Assembly (NCBI GenBank): GCA_964478075.1
Contig: CAYZGO010000002.1
Coordinates: 1 to 64,000 of the forward strand
Source of the DNA: DAOUEX01 sp034430235
GTDB taxonomy: Bacteria; Chloroflexota; Anaerolineae; UBA2200
Reading direction: 5' to 3'
Length of the DNA stretch: 64,000 nucleotides
The notes below the pieces were generated by a model, which saw nothing but the letters and a program-made list of their open reading frames with translations, searched no databases and was not told the DNA's origin. Positions within the stretch are counted from its first letter, which is position 1; the number at the start of each line of letters is the position of its first letter. The position numbers and the translations under genes were made by a program. Below, piece after piece: positions 55,101-60,816 of the stretch.

Positions 55101-56426
55101 GAGATGGGAGGCCGTGGCCCCGACAGCCCCGAACTGGAGCGAGCCGCGGAGTACATTGCACAGCAGTTTGCCGCCCTTGATCTGCAGCCAGCAGGGCCGG
55201 AGGTTGATGGCGCACTGAGCTACTTCGTTTCCGTTTGTCTGGACTACCGCAAGCTGGCCAGCGTGCCCGTCCTTCAACTACGCGATAGAAGTGGTCATGC
55301 CTTGATGCCCTTGGTCTACCGACGTGACTACGCGGAGATACCAGATTCAGTGAATGATATCGAGAGCCTACAGGCTGAAGTGGTCTGTTTGGGGATGAGC
55401 ATGAGTTCAGAAGGGTGGCCGCAGAACATGGATGCCGACCCTGCAGATTTGCTGGACAAGGTACTACTGGTCACCACCCATAGTCTTCCACGGCCACTGG
55501 GAGCATTGCGCCTCCGTGCCGTTCTGATCGTAGCCGACAATGCTGACTACCTGACCCACCGCGAGCTGGCCGTCGGCATTCGATATAGTTGGCTAGGGCA
55601 GAGGACGGGGTATCTGTTCATCTCCCCAGCAGTCGCAGACGCTATTCTCCGCCAGGGGGGCTACAGTCTGGAAGAAGTGCGCGAGCGGCAAGGCAGGCTC
55701 CAAAAAGATGATGGCTTCTTGCTGCACACAGGGGTAGACGCCGAGCTCTTTATGGACGTCAGCGACATCAAGACCGCCGCACTCCCTTACGTTCAGGCCT
55801 TCGTCCCTGGCCACGACACGATTCTGGACAACGAGCTGGTGCTGCTGCTGGCACACTATGACGGCCTGGGGCGCGCTCCAGAGGGCACGTCTTATCCTGG
55901 TGCGAACAAGAACGCCAGCGGCGTAGCCGTCATGTTGGAAACGGCACGTCTGTTGAAGGAGGCCGACTTCCGGCCCAGCCGCACTATCATGTACGTAGCC
56001 TGGGCAGGAGCAGAGCTAGGTGCCGAACCGGACTTTTGGAAGATGCTGCGGGAACGGCCAGGATTCCTGGAGCACTACCGCATCTCGGCTGTCATTGACC
56101 TGGTCGGCGTGGGCGCCGGGACGAACGACACGCTGCTCCTGGACCGCAGCACCAGTGGTCGCCTGACTGAGGTGCTGCAAGACGCAGCAAACCGTTGTAA
56201 AGTCAATGCCAGCACTCTTGGTACTGGCATTCACGGGGTTTTTAACTCTCTATACGCCCGGCCAGATCCCAAAATCCCCTACATCTCTATCACCTGGGAT
56301 GGCAGCAGCACCACTGCGCACACGCCAGAGGATACGATCGAGAACATCGAGCCGGACAAGCTGCGCGATGCAGGGCGCGTAGCCGCGCTTGCCGTCATGT
56401 ATCTGGCCCACGAGAAGGAGTACTAG
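52122..56426 (+). CDS. Giant fusion: degenerate ABC ATPase + DppB + DppC + M28-like peptidase
   Basis: A 1,434-residue polypeptide. Residues 1-220 are an ABC ATPase whose Walker A is lost ('GDHSTDIRLLLG' instead of GxxGxGKS/T) and whose signature is 'LTPMEGQ', though Walker B 'IILADEPTAGLSP' remains, so it is unlikely to hydrolyse ATP. About 260-570 is a DppB-type permease ('DYIRTARAKGLTTRAVLSRH'). About 640-930 is a DppC-type permease ('FLLGTDQQGRDILSLLLYG', 'DYIEGALATGLGDVQLLTRH'). About 975-1434 is an M28-like peptidase domain with 'LLAHYDGLG', 'HTPEDTIENI', but 'GANKNASG' and 'WAGAELGAE' where the family has a bridging Asp and a Glu pair. Single uninterrupted frame, coupled to the adaptor gene. 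I know of no such fusion. Confidence 0.9.
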   Translation: MAVETPTLQAFALTKSRRTAGGEIRFWRSPDIVVEPGQFVAVLGDHSTDIRLLLGILAGLAEPTGGVLRISGKAMGDLRRTQRARLRARKVGLLFGEPKLLPELSVLENVAFPQRYVGISHDQAEERARTLVDRLGLSSLLSKKPVDLTPMEGQLVSLARALVNRPAIILADEPTAGLSPGGAARFLERLRDVCREERVAVLLGTSEPRLASYAGRSVRLPASTPEPTPLAREEISANDLFSDLYETEISPLLRPLGPLLDFVLKPALYTAVVALVIVLLTFFGLRMAQVGRAGGSIDLGRAISHSLSESTDYLSNLLRGDLGTYEPQYSYYYWGAPQFKSVADAVGRTFSKSLVLLLLSMLLGGLFGVPLGLVAALIRHHKSSLILLVAAIVGISAPSFFLALLLQILEIQFYRRTGIALVPVGGFGWDRHIVLPALVLAARPIAQVARVSFVALAEVLDADYIRTARAKGLTTRAVLSRHALRNAGVPILAALGTSLGFSLSSLPVVETIFQWPGMGALLLTTTWRNETKLAASLTLILGVFFVIVHVTLDHFYRWIDPRLRKEKTSLRVRRSWVDMVSRSWAGLRELPDTFHSLIPRLRKQEKRLPPLPAPTGSGYVSPEEQRRRDAKITRERRRAWVQSTAGSLPFVLGAIILLALLGAVAFGQQVAPYSPNSPTPSYWENGELKTAPFAPSAKFLLGTDQQGRDILSLLLYGARRTLSLAFFAVLARILLGTVFGALSGWFPDSLLDRALTGLTQVIAAFPALLLALVLIHAFGIHQGLWVFALALCLVGWGEAAQFVRGQVMHIREQDYIEGALATGLGDVQLLTRHVLPNLVPSLVVLACLEMGGVLMILGELGFIGVFIGGGRTVATVTDSVATYFDVPEWGVMLSNTWRSFRSYPWMTFYPALAFTIAIVGFNLFGEGLRRLTERLTLTMHRIINRYTIGAALGIGALLLVAVEGTGGWVQFAPIADQFNSERAMADVRYLASPEMGGRGPDSPELERAAEYIAQQFAALDLQPAGPEVDGALSYFVSVCLDYRKLASVPVLQLRDRSGHALMPLVYRRDYAEIPDSVNDIESLQAEVVCLGMSMSSEGWPQNMDADPADLLDKVLLVTTHSLPRPLGALRLRAVLIVADNADYLTHRELAVGIRYSWLGQRTGYLFISPAVADAILRQGGYSLEEVRERQGRLQKDDGFLLHTGVDAELFMDVSDIKTAALPYVQAFVPGHDTILDNELVLLLAHYDGLGRAPEGTSYPGANKNASGVAVMLETARLLKEADFRPSRTIMYVAWAGAELGAEPDFWKMLRERPGFLEHYRISAVIDLVGVGAGTNDTLLLDRSTSGRLTEVLQDAANRCKVNASTLGTGIHGVFNSLYARPDPKIPYISITWDGSSTTAHTPEDTIENIEPDKLRDAGRVAALAVMYLAHEKEY

Positions 56427-56471
56427 CGGTTAATGCTGGTTGGGGAATTTACCCGTGTTCCTGGGCATTGT

Positions 56472-56566
56472 GCCTGACGTTTCCGAGGTTTGCGGAGTTT
56501 GCCGCCTTCCTTCAATATACAACAAAGGCGGTGAATTGAGGCGTAGCCGCAAACCTCGTGTTAGGC
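56472..56566 (-). repeat. Integron attC site 1 (after the RRM cassette)
   Basis: On the minus strand R'' is GCCTAAC (56566-56560) and R' is GTCAGGC (56478-56472). The inner stem is perfect for 12 bases: cgaggtttgcgg (56484-56495) pairs with ccgcaaacctcg (56547-56558). R'' is the exact complement of the core GTTAGGC that opens the RRM cassette at 56930-56924. Confidence 0.85.
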
Positions 56567-56606
56567 GAAGTTCTATTATGAATCTATTATGTCTGAGGCC
56601 CATTCA

Positions 56607-56882
56607 CTAGGAGCGCCGTTCCCTATCTCGACGGCCTTCGGAGCGAGGGCGAGCCTCATTAACGGTAAGCGTTCCTCCTTTCAACTCCTTGTCGTTCAGG
56701 CCGGTGATCGCAGCCTGGGCTTCAGCTTTAGCAGGCATCTCTACGAATCCGAATCCTCTCGATACACCGCTGAGTTTGTCCGTGATGATTTTGACGGATG
56801 TGACCTGCCCGAAGGTTTCAAAAGCCTGTCGCAAATCCTCTTCAGTGACCTCGCGCGACAAATTACCTACATAGATATTCAT
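56607..56882 (-). CDS. RRM-domain RNA-binding protein in an integron cassette
   Basis: A 91-residue single RNA-recognition-motif protein like the small Rbp proteins of cyanobacteria and Chloroflexota. RNP2 is 'IYVGNL' near the N-terminus and RNP1 is 'RGFGFVEM'. A short Arg-rich tail ('RSEGRRDRERRS') follows. ATG 56882 is preceded by 'aaggaggt', which decides the start; the open frame upstream is part of the attC site. It is the last of three cassette genes and points away from the recombinase fragment, as expected. Likely role: RNA binding or cold response. Confidence 0.93.
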   Translation of the reverse strand: MNIYVGNLSREVTEEDLRQAFETFGQVTSVKIITDKLSGVSRGFGFVEMPAKAEAQAAITGLNDKELKGGTLTVNEARPRSEGRRDRERRS

Positions 56883-56923
56883 TCTGACCTCCTTTTTATC
56901 TTGAACATTTATACCGAAATTTT

Positions 56924-57067
56924 GCCTAACGCGATCGCGCTTTGTGAAGTTCCCGCCGTCGTTTGCTTTGCGGGTCATCTCCCTGCTAAATTACCTTTCG
57001 CTTACCGCGCTCCTTCGCCGGCAAAGAAGGCGGGGATTTGGGCGTAGCCGCAAAGCGCGTGTTAGAC
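56924..57067 (-). repeat. Integron attC site 2 (after hicBA)
   Basis: On the minus strand R'' is GTCTAAC (57067-57061) and R' is GTTAGGC (56930-56924). The inner stem gcgctttg (56937-56944) pairs with caaagcgc (57051-57058). R'' complements the GTTAGAC that opens the hicBA cassette at 57585-57579. At 144 bases it is at the long end for attC sites. Confidence 0.85.
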
Positions 57068-57079
57068 GCCGTTGTCAGG

Positions 57080-57319
57080 TTATGCTCGTTCGTAGGCCTC
57101 CAAGAAGTCTCGGCGTGAAATCCCCGATTGGGTACAAATAGTCCGCAAGGTAGAGGCCTTGATGCGACCATGATTGGGCATTGTCAGAGGCGTTCGTGTT
57201 CCATCAGGGTTTTCTCGCACCATAGCAATGTGCGCGCCTTTACGGACCATCTGAGAGCCCAAGAATTCAAAGGCCTTAATGACTTTGGCACTGGGAGCAT
57301 CTACAGGGAATTCGGGCAT
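57080..57319 (-). CDS. hicA: HicA-family toxin (mRNA interferase)
   Basis: A 79-residue HicA. The dsRBD-like core has the catalytic His in 'VRKGAHIAMV', followed by 'TPLTMPNHGRIKASTLRTI' and 'GISRRDFLEAY', typical of the family. The ATG shares its A with the stop of hicB (TGATG). It cleaves mRNA and is neutralised by HicB. Toxin-antitoxin cassettes are frequent in integrons, where they stabilise arrays. Confidence 0.93.
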   Translation of the reverse strand: MPEFPVDAPSAKVIKAFEFLGSQMVRKGAHIAMVRENPDGTRTPLTMPNHGRIKASTLRTICTQSGISRRDFLEAYERA

Positions 57320-57549
57320 CAGACATCTACTCTTGCTTCAGCTACGAATACCTCAAGCACAGGCACTTCACCATCGAGCACGGCATCGAAGCCGAATGTT
57401 TCGATGTGGAACTGGATTGCTGACTTGACATCAGCAAGCGCCTCTTCGTAAGTATCGCCCTCTCCGACTACAACCCCCCGTAGGCCAAGTGGATATGCAA
57501 CGTACCCGTCGGGGTGTTTCTCAACGATGATTTTGAATTGTCGCGTCAT
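57319..57549 (-). CDS. hicB: HicB-family antitoxin
   Basis: A 76-residue HicB with the partially degraded RNase-H fold: 'FKIIVEKHPDGYVAYPLGLRG', 'GEGDTYEEALADVKSAIQFHIETFG'. No C-terminal DNA-binding domain is visible, so autorepression may be lacking. The start ATG follows 'aaggaggag'. It precedes hicA with overlapping stop and start, and both lie within one cassette (57585-56925). Confidence 0.92.
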   Translation of the reverse strand: MTRQFKIIVEKHPDGYVAYPLGLRGVVVGEGDTYEEALADVKSAIQFHIETFGFDAVLDGEVPVLEVFVAEARVDV

Positions 57550-57578
57550 TTCTCCTCCTTGCACTTCCTGACAATGGC

Positions 57579-57660
57579 GTCTAACGTCTTGCGGCTAAAA
57601 GAAGTTGCCTGCAAGGCAATTTGGGCGAAGCAAAGCGAAGCCTTTTAGCCGCTGTTAAGT
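57579..57660 (-). repeat. Integron attC site 3 (after the membrane-protein cassette)
   Basis: On the minus strand R'' is ACTTAAC (57660-57654) and R' is GTTAGAC (57585-57579). The inner stem gcggctaaaag (57591-57601) pairs with cttttagccgc (57642-57652). R'' complements GTTAAGT at 58181-58175, the opening core of this cassette. Confidence 0.88.
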
Positions 57661-58102
57661 GACCGAGTCGAAGATGAGGCAAGGAAACCGAAGGGTTCCG
57701 CAGAGTTGCCCGAAGCCGACCCCAAATCAGTTTCTTATAACTTTTCACCGCCAAACCACATATAGAGCAAGATACCAAAACTATGGTTGCTAAGAGCAAA
57801 TCCATAACGCCAAACGGATATATTGATGGCGCCCCAATCATTGTTCCTATGCTCAATACCATGCCAAAAACAATTCCCCATTTTTACATCGACCAAGTTG
57901 CCTAGCCTGCAACTAACCTGGATAGGCCACAAATAGCAGAAAGAAGTGCCATAAAAATCATTTTTCCTTGTCCTTCTTGGAAACCATAGGCGGCAAGGAA
58001 CTCACTAGGCAAAGCAAGCAGCATCACAGTGCCAGCCATCTCAGTGAAACCATGAACGAACAGGACCACAGTGGCTATTTTGGCGCTAGTTTTCTTATCC
58101 AT
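57581..58102 (-). pseudogene. Four-helix membrane protein with two in-frame stops (cassette gene)
   Basis: One continuous frame interrupted by TAG (57904-57902) and TAA (57886-57884). Before the first stop: 'MDKKTSAKIATVVLFVHG', two membrane helices and 'LLSAICGLSRLVAG'. After the second: 'KWGIVFGMVLSIGTM' and two further helices ending 'SYKKLIWGR'. Repair of both codons gives a typical four-helix protein of about 120 residues with a tail running into attC3. A decayed first cassette of the array. The family is not recognised. Confidence 0.75.
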
Positions 58103-58351
58103 ATTTACATCTCGTTATGTTGCTCATGATTCTTTCTAGATGTTGCCTTTTTCGGGCGGGCGGAGGGCAATTTCACTTAACGTTTAGTATACGAAGTTCA
58201 ACTTCGTATAAATCGGGCAGATTTGCCAAATACGAGATCTATTGTATCATCTGCCCATAGACACTACCCTTCTTTTCCACTAGCTCCCACTACAGTATAA
58301 AACAATAACGGCGGAGTGTCAACTAAATCCTGCCATAGGGAGAGAAGGATC
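58103..58351. other. Integron platform region with recombination site
   Basis: Lies between the first cassette and the recombinase fragment. It contains the core GTTAAGT (58181-58175, minus strand) and a perfect hairpin at 58188-58210. A -10-like TATAAA at 58295 precedes the recombinase fragment. Confidence 0.6.
58175..58219 (-). repeat. attI- or attC-like recombination site of the integron
   Basis: Minus-strand core GTTAAGT (58181-58175) matches the R' expected for the first cassette. Next to it lies an 11-base-pair stem, tatacgaagtt (58188-58198) and aacttcgtata (58200-58210). A possible degraded R'', gcccgat, ends the element. It could be attI or the remnant attC of a lost earlier cassette. 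Confidence 0.6.
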
Positions 58352-58546
58352 ATGGCTAAGGGTCGGGTTCAAACTGTCGAAGACCGCATGAAAGTCGAAG
58401 GGTACAGCCGCAGAACGATCAAGACCTACCTGCGTGAGCTGCGGAAGTTCGTCGAGTACATCCGCCCGCACCACCCTCGCCACCTCGGCGCCAATGACAT
58501 TCGCGCCTACCTGCTCTACATAATCGCTCACGACAAAGCGTATCAC
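58352..58546 (+). pseudogene. Truncated tyrosine recombinase, N-terminal domain (integron integrase-like)
   Basis: About 65 residues matching the SAM-like core-binding domain of IntI/Xer recombinases: 'MKVEGYSRRTIKTYLREL' and 'LGANDIRAYLLYIIAHD'. Homology stops near 58546 and the catalytic domain (Arg...His-X2-Arg...Tyr) is absent; the open frame continues to 58936 without resemblance and partly antisense to the DUF433 gene. The start has 'agggagagaagg' upstream. It is divergent from the cassettes, as intI normally is. I conclude that the array is no longer self-mobilised. Confidence 0.8.
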
Positions 58547-58666
58547 TGTCAAACACCTCCAACGTTTGCAAACACAGAGGGCCGCTTAGCAAGCGACGTG
58601 GCCACCTTCTCGCACGTCCCGTCGGCGAATGCGAATGGCCCCTTGCGCCCTTGTCTGCGACCAAGT

Positions 58667-58903
58667 TCACGCGGCTCTCTCCGCGACCGGATAGACGACA
58701 GCCGCCCGCAAAGCCTCGGCGGCAAACGCCAGTGCTGCCTGAATTCCCACCCGGGTCAGCCGAGGATGGGCATCAAGAACTTGTTCAACGGTTTCCCCTG
58801 CAGCGAGCTTCTCCAAGATGAGCTCGACAGTAATCCGCGTACCAGCGATGACAGGTTTGCCCATCATCACTGCCGGATCAGAGACAATCAAAATTTCCTG
58901 CAT
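58667..58903 (-). CDS. DUF433 family protein (antitoxin-like)
   Basis: A 78-residue DUF433 protein: 'ILIVSDPAVMMGKPVIAGTRITVELILEKLAAGET' is the typical helical DNA-binding region, seen in antitoxins paired with PIN- or DUF5615-type toxins. The start is ATG 58903 following 'gggga'; the open frame upstream lacks support. No toxin gene is adjacent, so it is an orphan or a remnant left by the rearrangement that cut the recombinase gene. Confidence 0.88.
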   Translation of the reverse strand: MQEILIVSDPAVMMGKPVIAGTRITVELILEKLAAGETVEQVLDAHPRLTRVGIQAALAFAAEALRAAVVYPVAERAA

Positions 58904-59067
58904 TTCTACTCCCCTATGAACGGCCAGGTTGCGTAACCTTGCTGAAGCAGAAGGTTCATAGCTGATCAAGAATCAAGGTTGTTGTACTCCAAACGGGGCA
59001 CCTGGTAAAACACACAATTGCCTATTGGCTGAACCATCAGCCCCATATTCATGCATAACAACGCTCC

Positions 59068-59682
59068 TCAGTGAGTAGGCACTGGATTGTCCGCAGGTTG
59101 CCCATGGCGGACAAATCCCCAATAGCGCGGCGGCCAATAGCACAGCACGGCCTTGCCAATGATGTTCTGCATGGGCAGGCTGCCCCAGGTGTGCGAATCA
59201 CTCGAGTTATTGCGGTTGTCTCCCAAAACAAAGACGTGACCTGGCTCGATGACCGTGGCTGGATGCGAGTAGTGCGCCCTCTCAAGGATATACGGCTCAT
59301 CGAGCACATGCCCATCAATCAGCACTTGGCCGCTCACAATCTCCAGATGATCACCAGGCAAACCAACCACGCGTTTGATCAAGTCCCGCTTCGGATTGTG
59401 GGGGTAATGAAAGACGACGATGGCCCCGCGCTGCACCTGGCCCAGGCGACAGGCCATCTTATTGATCAGCAAGAATTGCTGCTCGTGGAGGTTGGGCTCC
59501 ATGCTGCACCCTTCGATGCGAAAGTTCTGCACGAGCGTTCGAACGACGGCGAAAGCCACGAGGGCGCACAATAGCGTCTCGAGCACCTCACGCCATAGTC
59601 GCGGCCTTCTGCCCGCCTTGTCAGAGGGCGGGGTGACCGGTTCATCCTCAACCACTGGCGGTTCTTGCCAGATTTCCTTCAA
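59068..59682 (-). CDS. lepB: Signal peptidase I
   Basis: A 204-residue membrane protease that removes signal peptides. One membrane helix (~35-52) is followed by the nucleophile Ser in 'GCSMEPNL', the general-base Lys in 'RDLIKRVVGLPGD', and the conserved 'VFVLGDNRNNSSDSHTWG'. A 30-residue cytoplasmic N-terminus is typical of Gram-positive-like enzymes. Its own promoter lies at 59714-59742. No operon partners. Confidence 0.96.
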   Translation of the reverse strand: MKEIWQEPPVVEDEPVTPPSDKAGRRPRLWREVLETLLCALVAFAVVRTLVQNFRIEGCSMEPNLHEQQFLLINKMACRLGQVQRGAIVVFHYPHNPKRDLIKRVVGLPGDHLEIVSGQVLIDGHVLDEPYILERAHYSHPATVIEPGHVFVLGDNRNNSSDSHTWGSLPMQNIIGKAVLCYWPPRYWGFVRHGQPADNPVPTH

Positions 59683-59713
59683 GTGGCTTCGTTCTCCGTT
59701 GTGCTGTGGGTTG

Positions 59714-59742
59714 ATTATAGGTCACCTTCACACGTGCACCAA
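59714..59742 (-). promoter_or_regulatory. Promoter of lepB
   Basis: Minus strand: TTGGTG (59742-59737), 17-base spacer, TATAAT (59719-59714), about 32 bases before the ATG. Confidence 0.6.
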
Positions 59743-59769
59743 AACATGTCCATGTTGGTCCTAAGCGCC

Positions 59770-59798
59770 TTGCAACAACGCTGCGCTCACGATATAAT
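59770..59798 (+). promoter_or_regulatory. Promoter of the DUF554 gene
   Basis: TTGCAA (59770-59775), 17-base spacer, TATAAT (59793-59798), giving a ~50-base leader. Confidence 0.65.
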
Positions 59799-59856
59799 GG
59801 TGGATGAAGACTAGCAATCTGCATCCGGGTGCTGCCAGAAGGGGGTGAGAAGCACT

Positions 59857-60561
59857 TTGACTGGTACTATCCTCAACGTTGCGACCGTTCTCGCAGGGGG
59901 TGCTCTGGGTACCGTATTGGGACAGCGCCTGCCGGACAAAATGCGCCAGACAGTGCTCCACGGCCTTGGACTGGTCACATTGGTGGTAGGATTGCGAATG
60001 GCGCTGGACACAGCGAACATCCTCATCGTGATGGGCAGTGTCCTGCTGGGTGGCATTCTGGGCGAGTGGTGGCGCATTGAGGAGCGCCTGCAGGCTGTTG
60101 GAGATGCATTGCAGCAGCGAATGGGCATCGGGACTGCGGACACGCTTGCGCAGGGCTTTGTCACTGCCAGCCTGATCTTCTGCGTGGGTCCGATGACCAT
60201 CCTGGGCTCGATTCGCGACGGGCTGGTTGGAGACTACAGTTTGTTGGCTATCAAGTCCCTGTTGGATGGATTTGCTGCGCTTGCGCTCGCTTCTTCGCTT
60301 GGTGTAGGGGTGATGCTTTCCGCCTTGACCGTTCTTGTGTATCAGGGACTGCTGACAGCTTTGGCCAGCGTGGCGCAGGTGGCTATGAGCCAGGCCATGA
60401 TTACCGAGATGACAGCCACTGGCGGCGTTATCATCATGGGCATCGGGCTGGTTCTGCTGGACATCAAGCGCATACGCGTGGCCAATCTACTGCCTGGCAT
60501 CTTTATCGCGCCCCTGATGGTAGCTATCCTGAGCGCCCTGGGCATACCTATAGCACCCTAA
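59857..60561 (+). CDS. DUF554 family membrane protein
   Basis: A 234-residue protein with about seven membrane helices. It begins 'TGTILNVATVLAGGALGTVLG' and has 'LIFCVGPMTILGSIRDGLVGD', the signature of DUF554 (YdfK-type), whose function is unknown, possibly transport. TTG at 59857 is chosen because 'gggggtga' ends eight bases before it and the family starts at this residue; GTG 59845 is the alternative. A terminator follows. Confidence 0.92.
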   Translation: MTGTILNVATVLAGGALGTVLGQRLPDKMRQTVLHGLGLVTLVVGLRMALDTANILIVMGSVLLGGILGEWWRIEERLQAVGDALQQRMGIGTADTLAQGFVTASLIFCVGPMTILGSIRDGLVGDYSLLAIKSLLDGFAALALASSLGVGVMLSALTVLVYQGLLTALASVAQVAMSQAMITEMTATGGVIIMGIGLVLLDIKRIRVANLLPGIFIAPLMVAILSALGIPIAP

Positions 60562-60603
60562 CTGGGAGGCCCGTTGGCGAGACCTCACCGACCGTATGAT
60601 CAC

Positions 60604-60641
60604 AAGAAGCTGAGCTACAGGCCTGTGGCTGAGCTTCTTTT
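60604..60641 (+). terminator. Terminator after the DUF554 gene
   Basis: Stem aagaagctgagctacagg (60604-60621) against cctgtggctgagcttctt (60622-60639), with two mismatches, followed by tt. Strong and typical. Confidence 0.75.
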
Positions 60642-60816
60642 GCACGAGATGTCGAAACTCATGAGAGTTCGTGTAGCAGCGCGTTGGCGTCCTTCAAATG
60701 GGGCGAATCAAATCGCTTCGTGAACCAGGCGTGCATCTCTGCCAGCAGTGCTCGCGCTTCTTGCAGGCAGCACGTCAAATACGGCAAGAGGCACGCCGCC
60801 CGCGGGTCTGCGCAGC

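Noticed and set aside
58188..58210. Palindrome tatacgaagtt/aacttcgtata resembling loxP arms
   Set aside because: The arms are in inverted order relative to loxP with a one-base centre instead of an 8-base spacer. It fits the inner stem of an integron site better.
58547..58936. Continuation of the recombinase reading frame
   Set aside because: The translation has no catalytic residues, odd composition, and runs antisense to the well-supported DUF433 gene.
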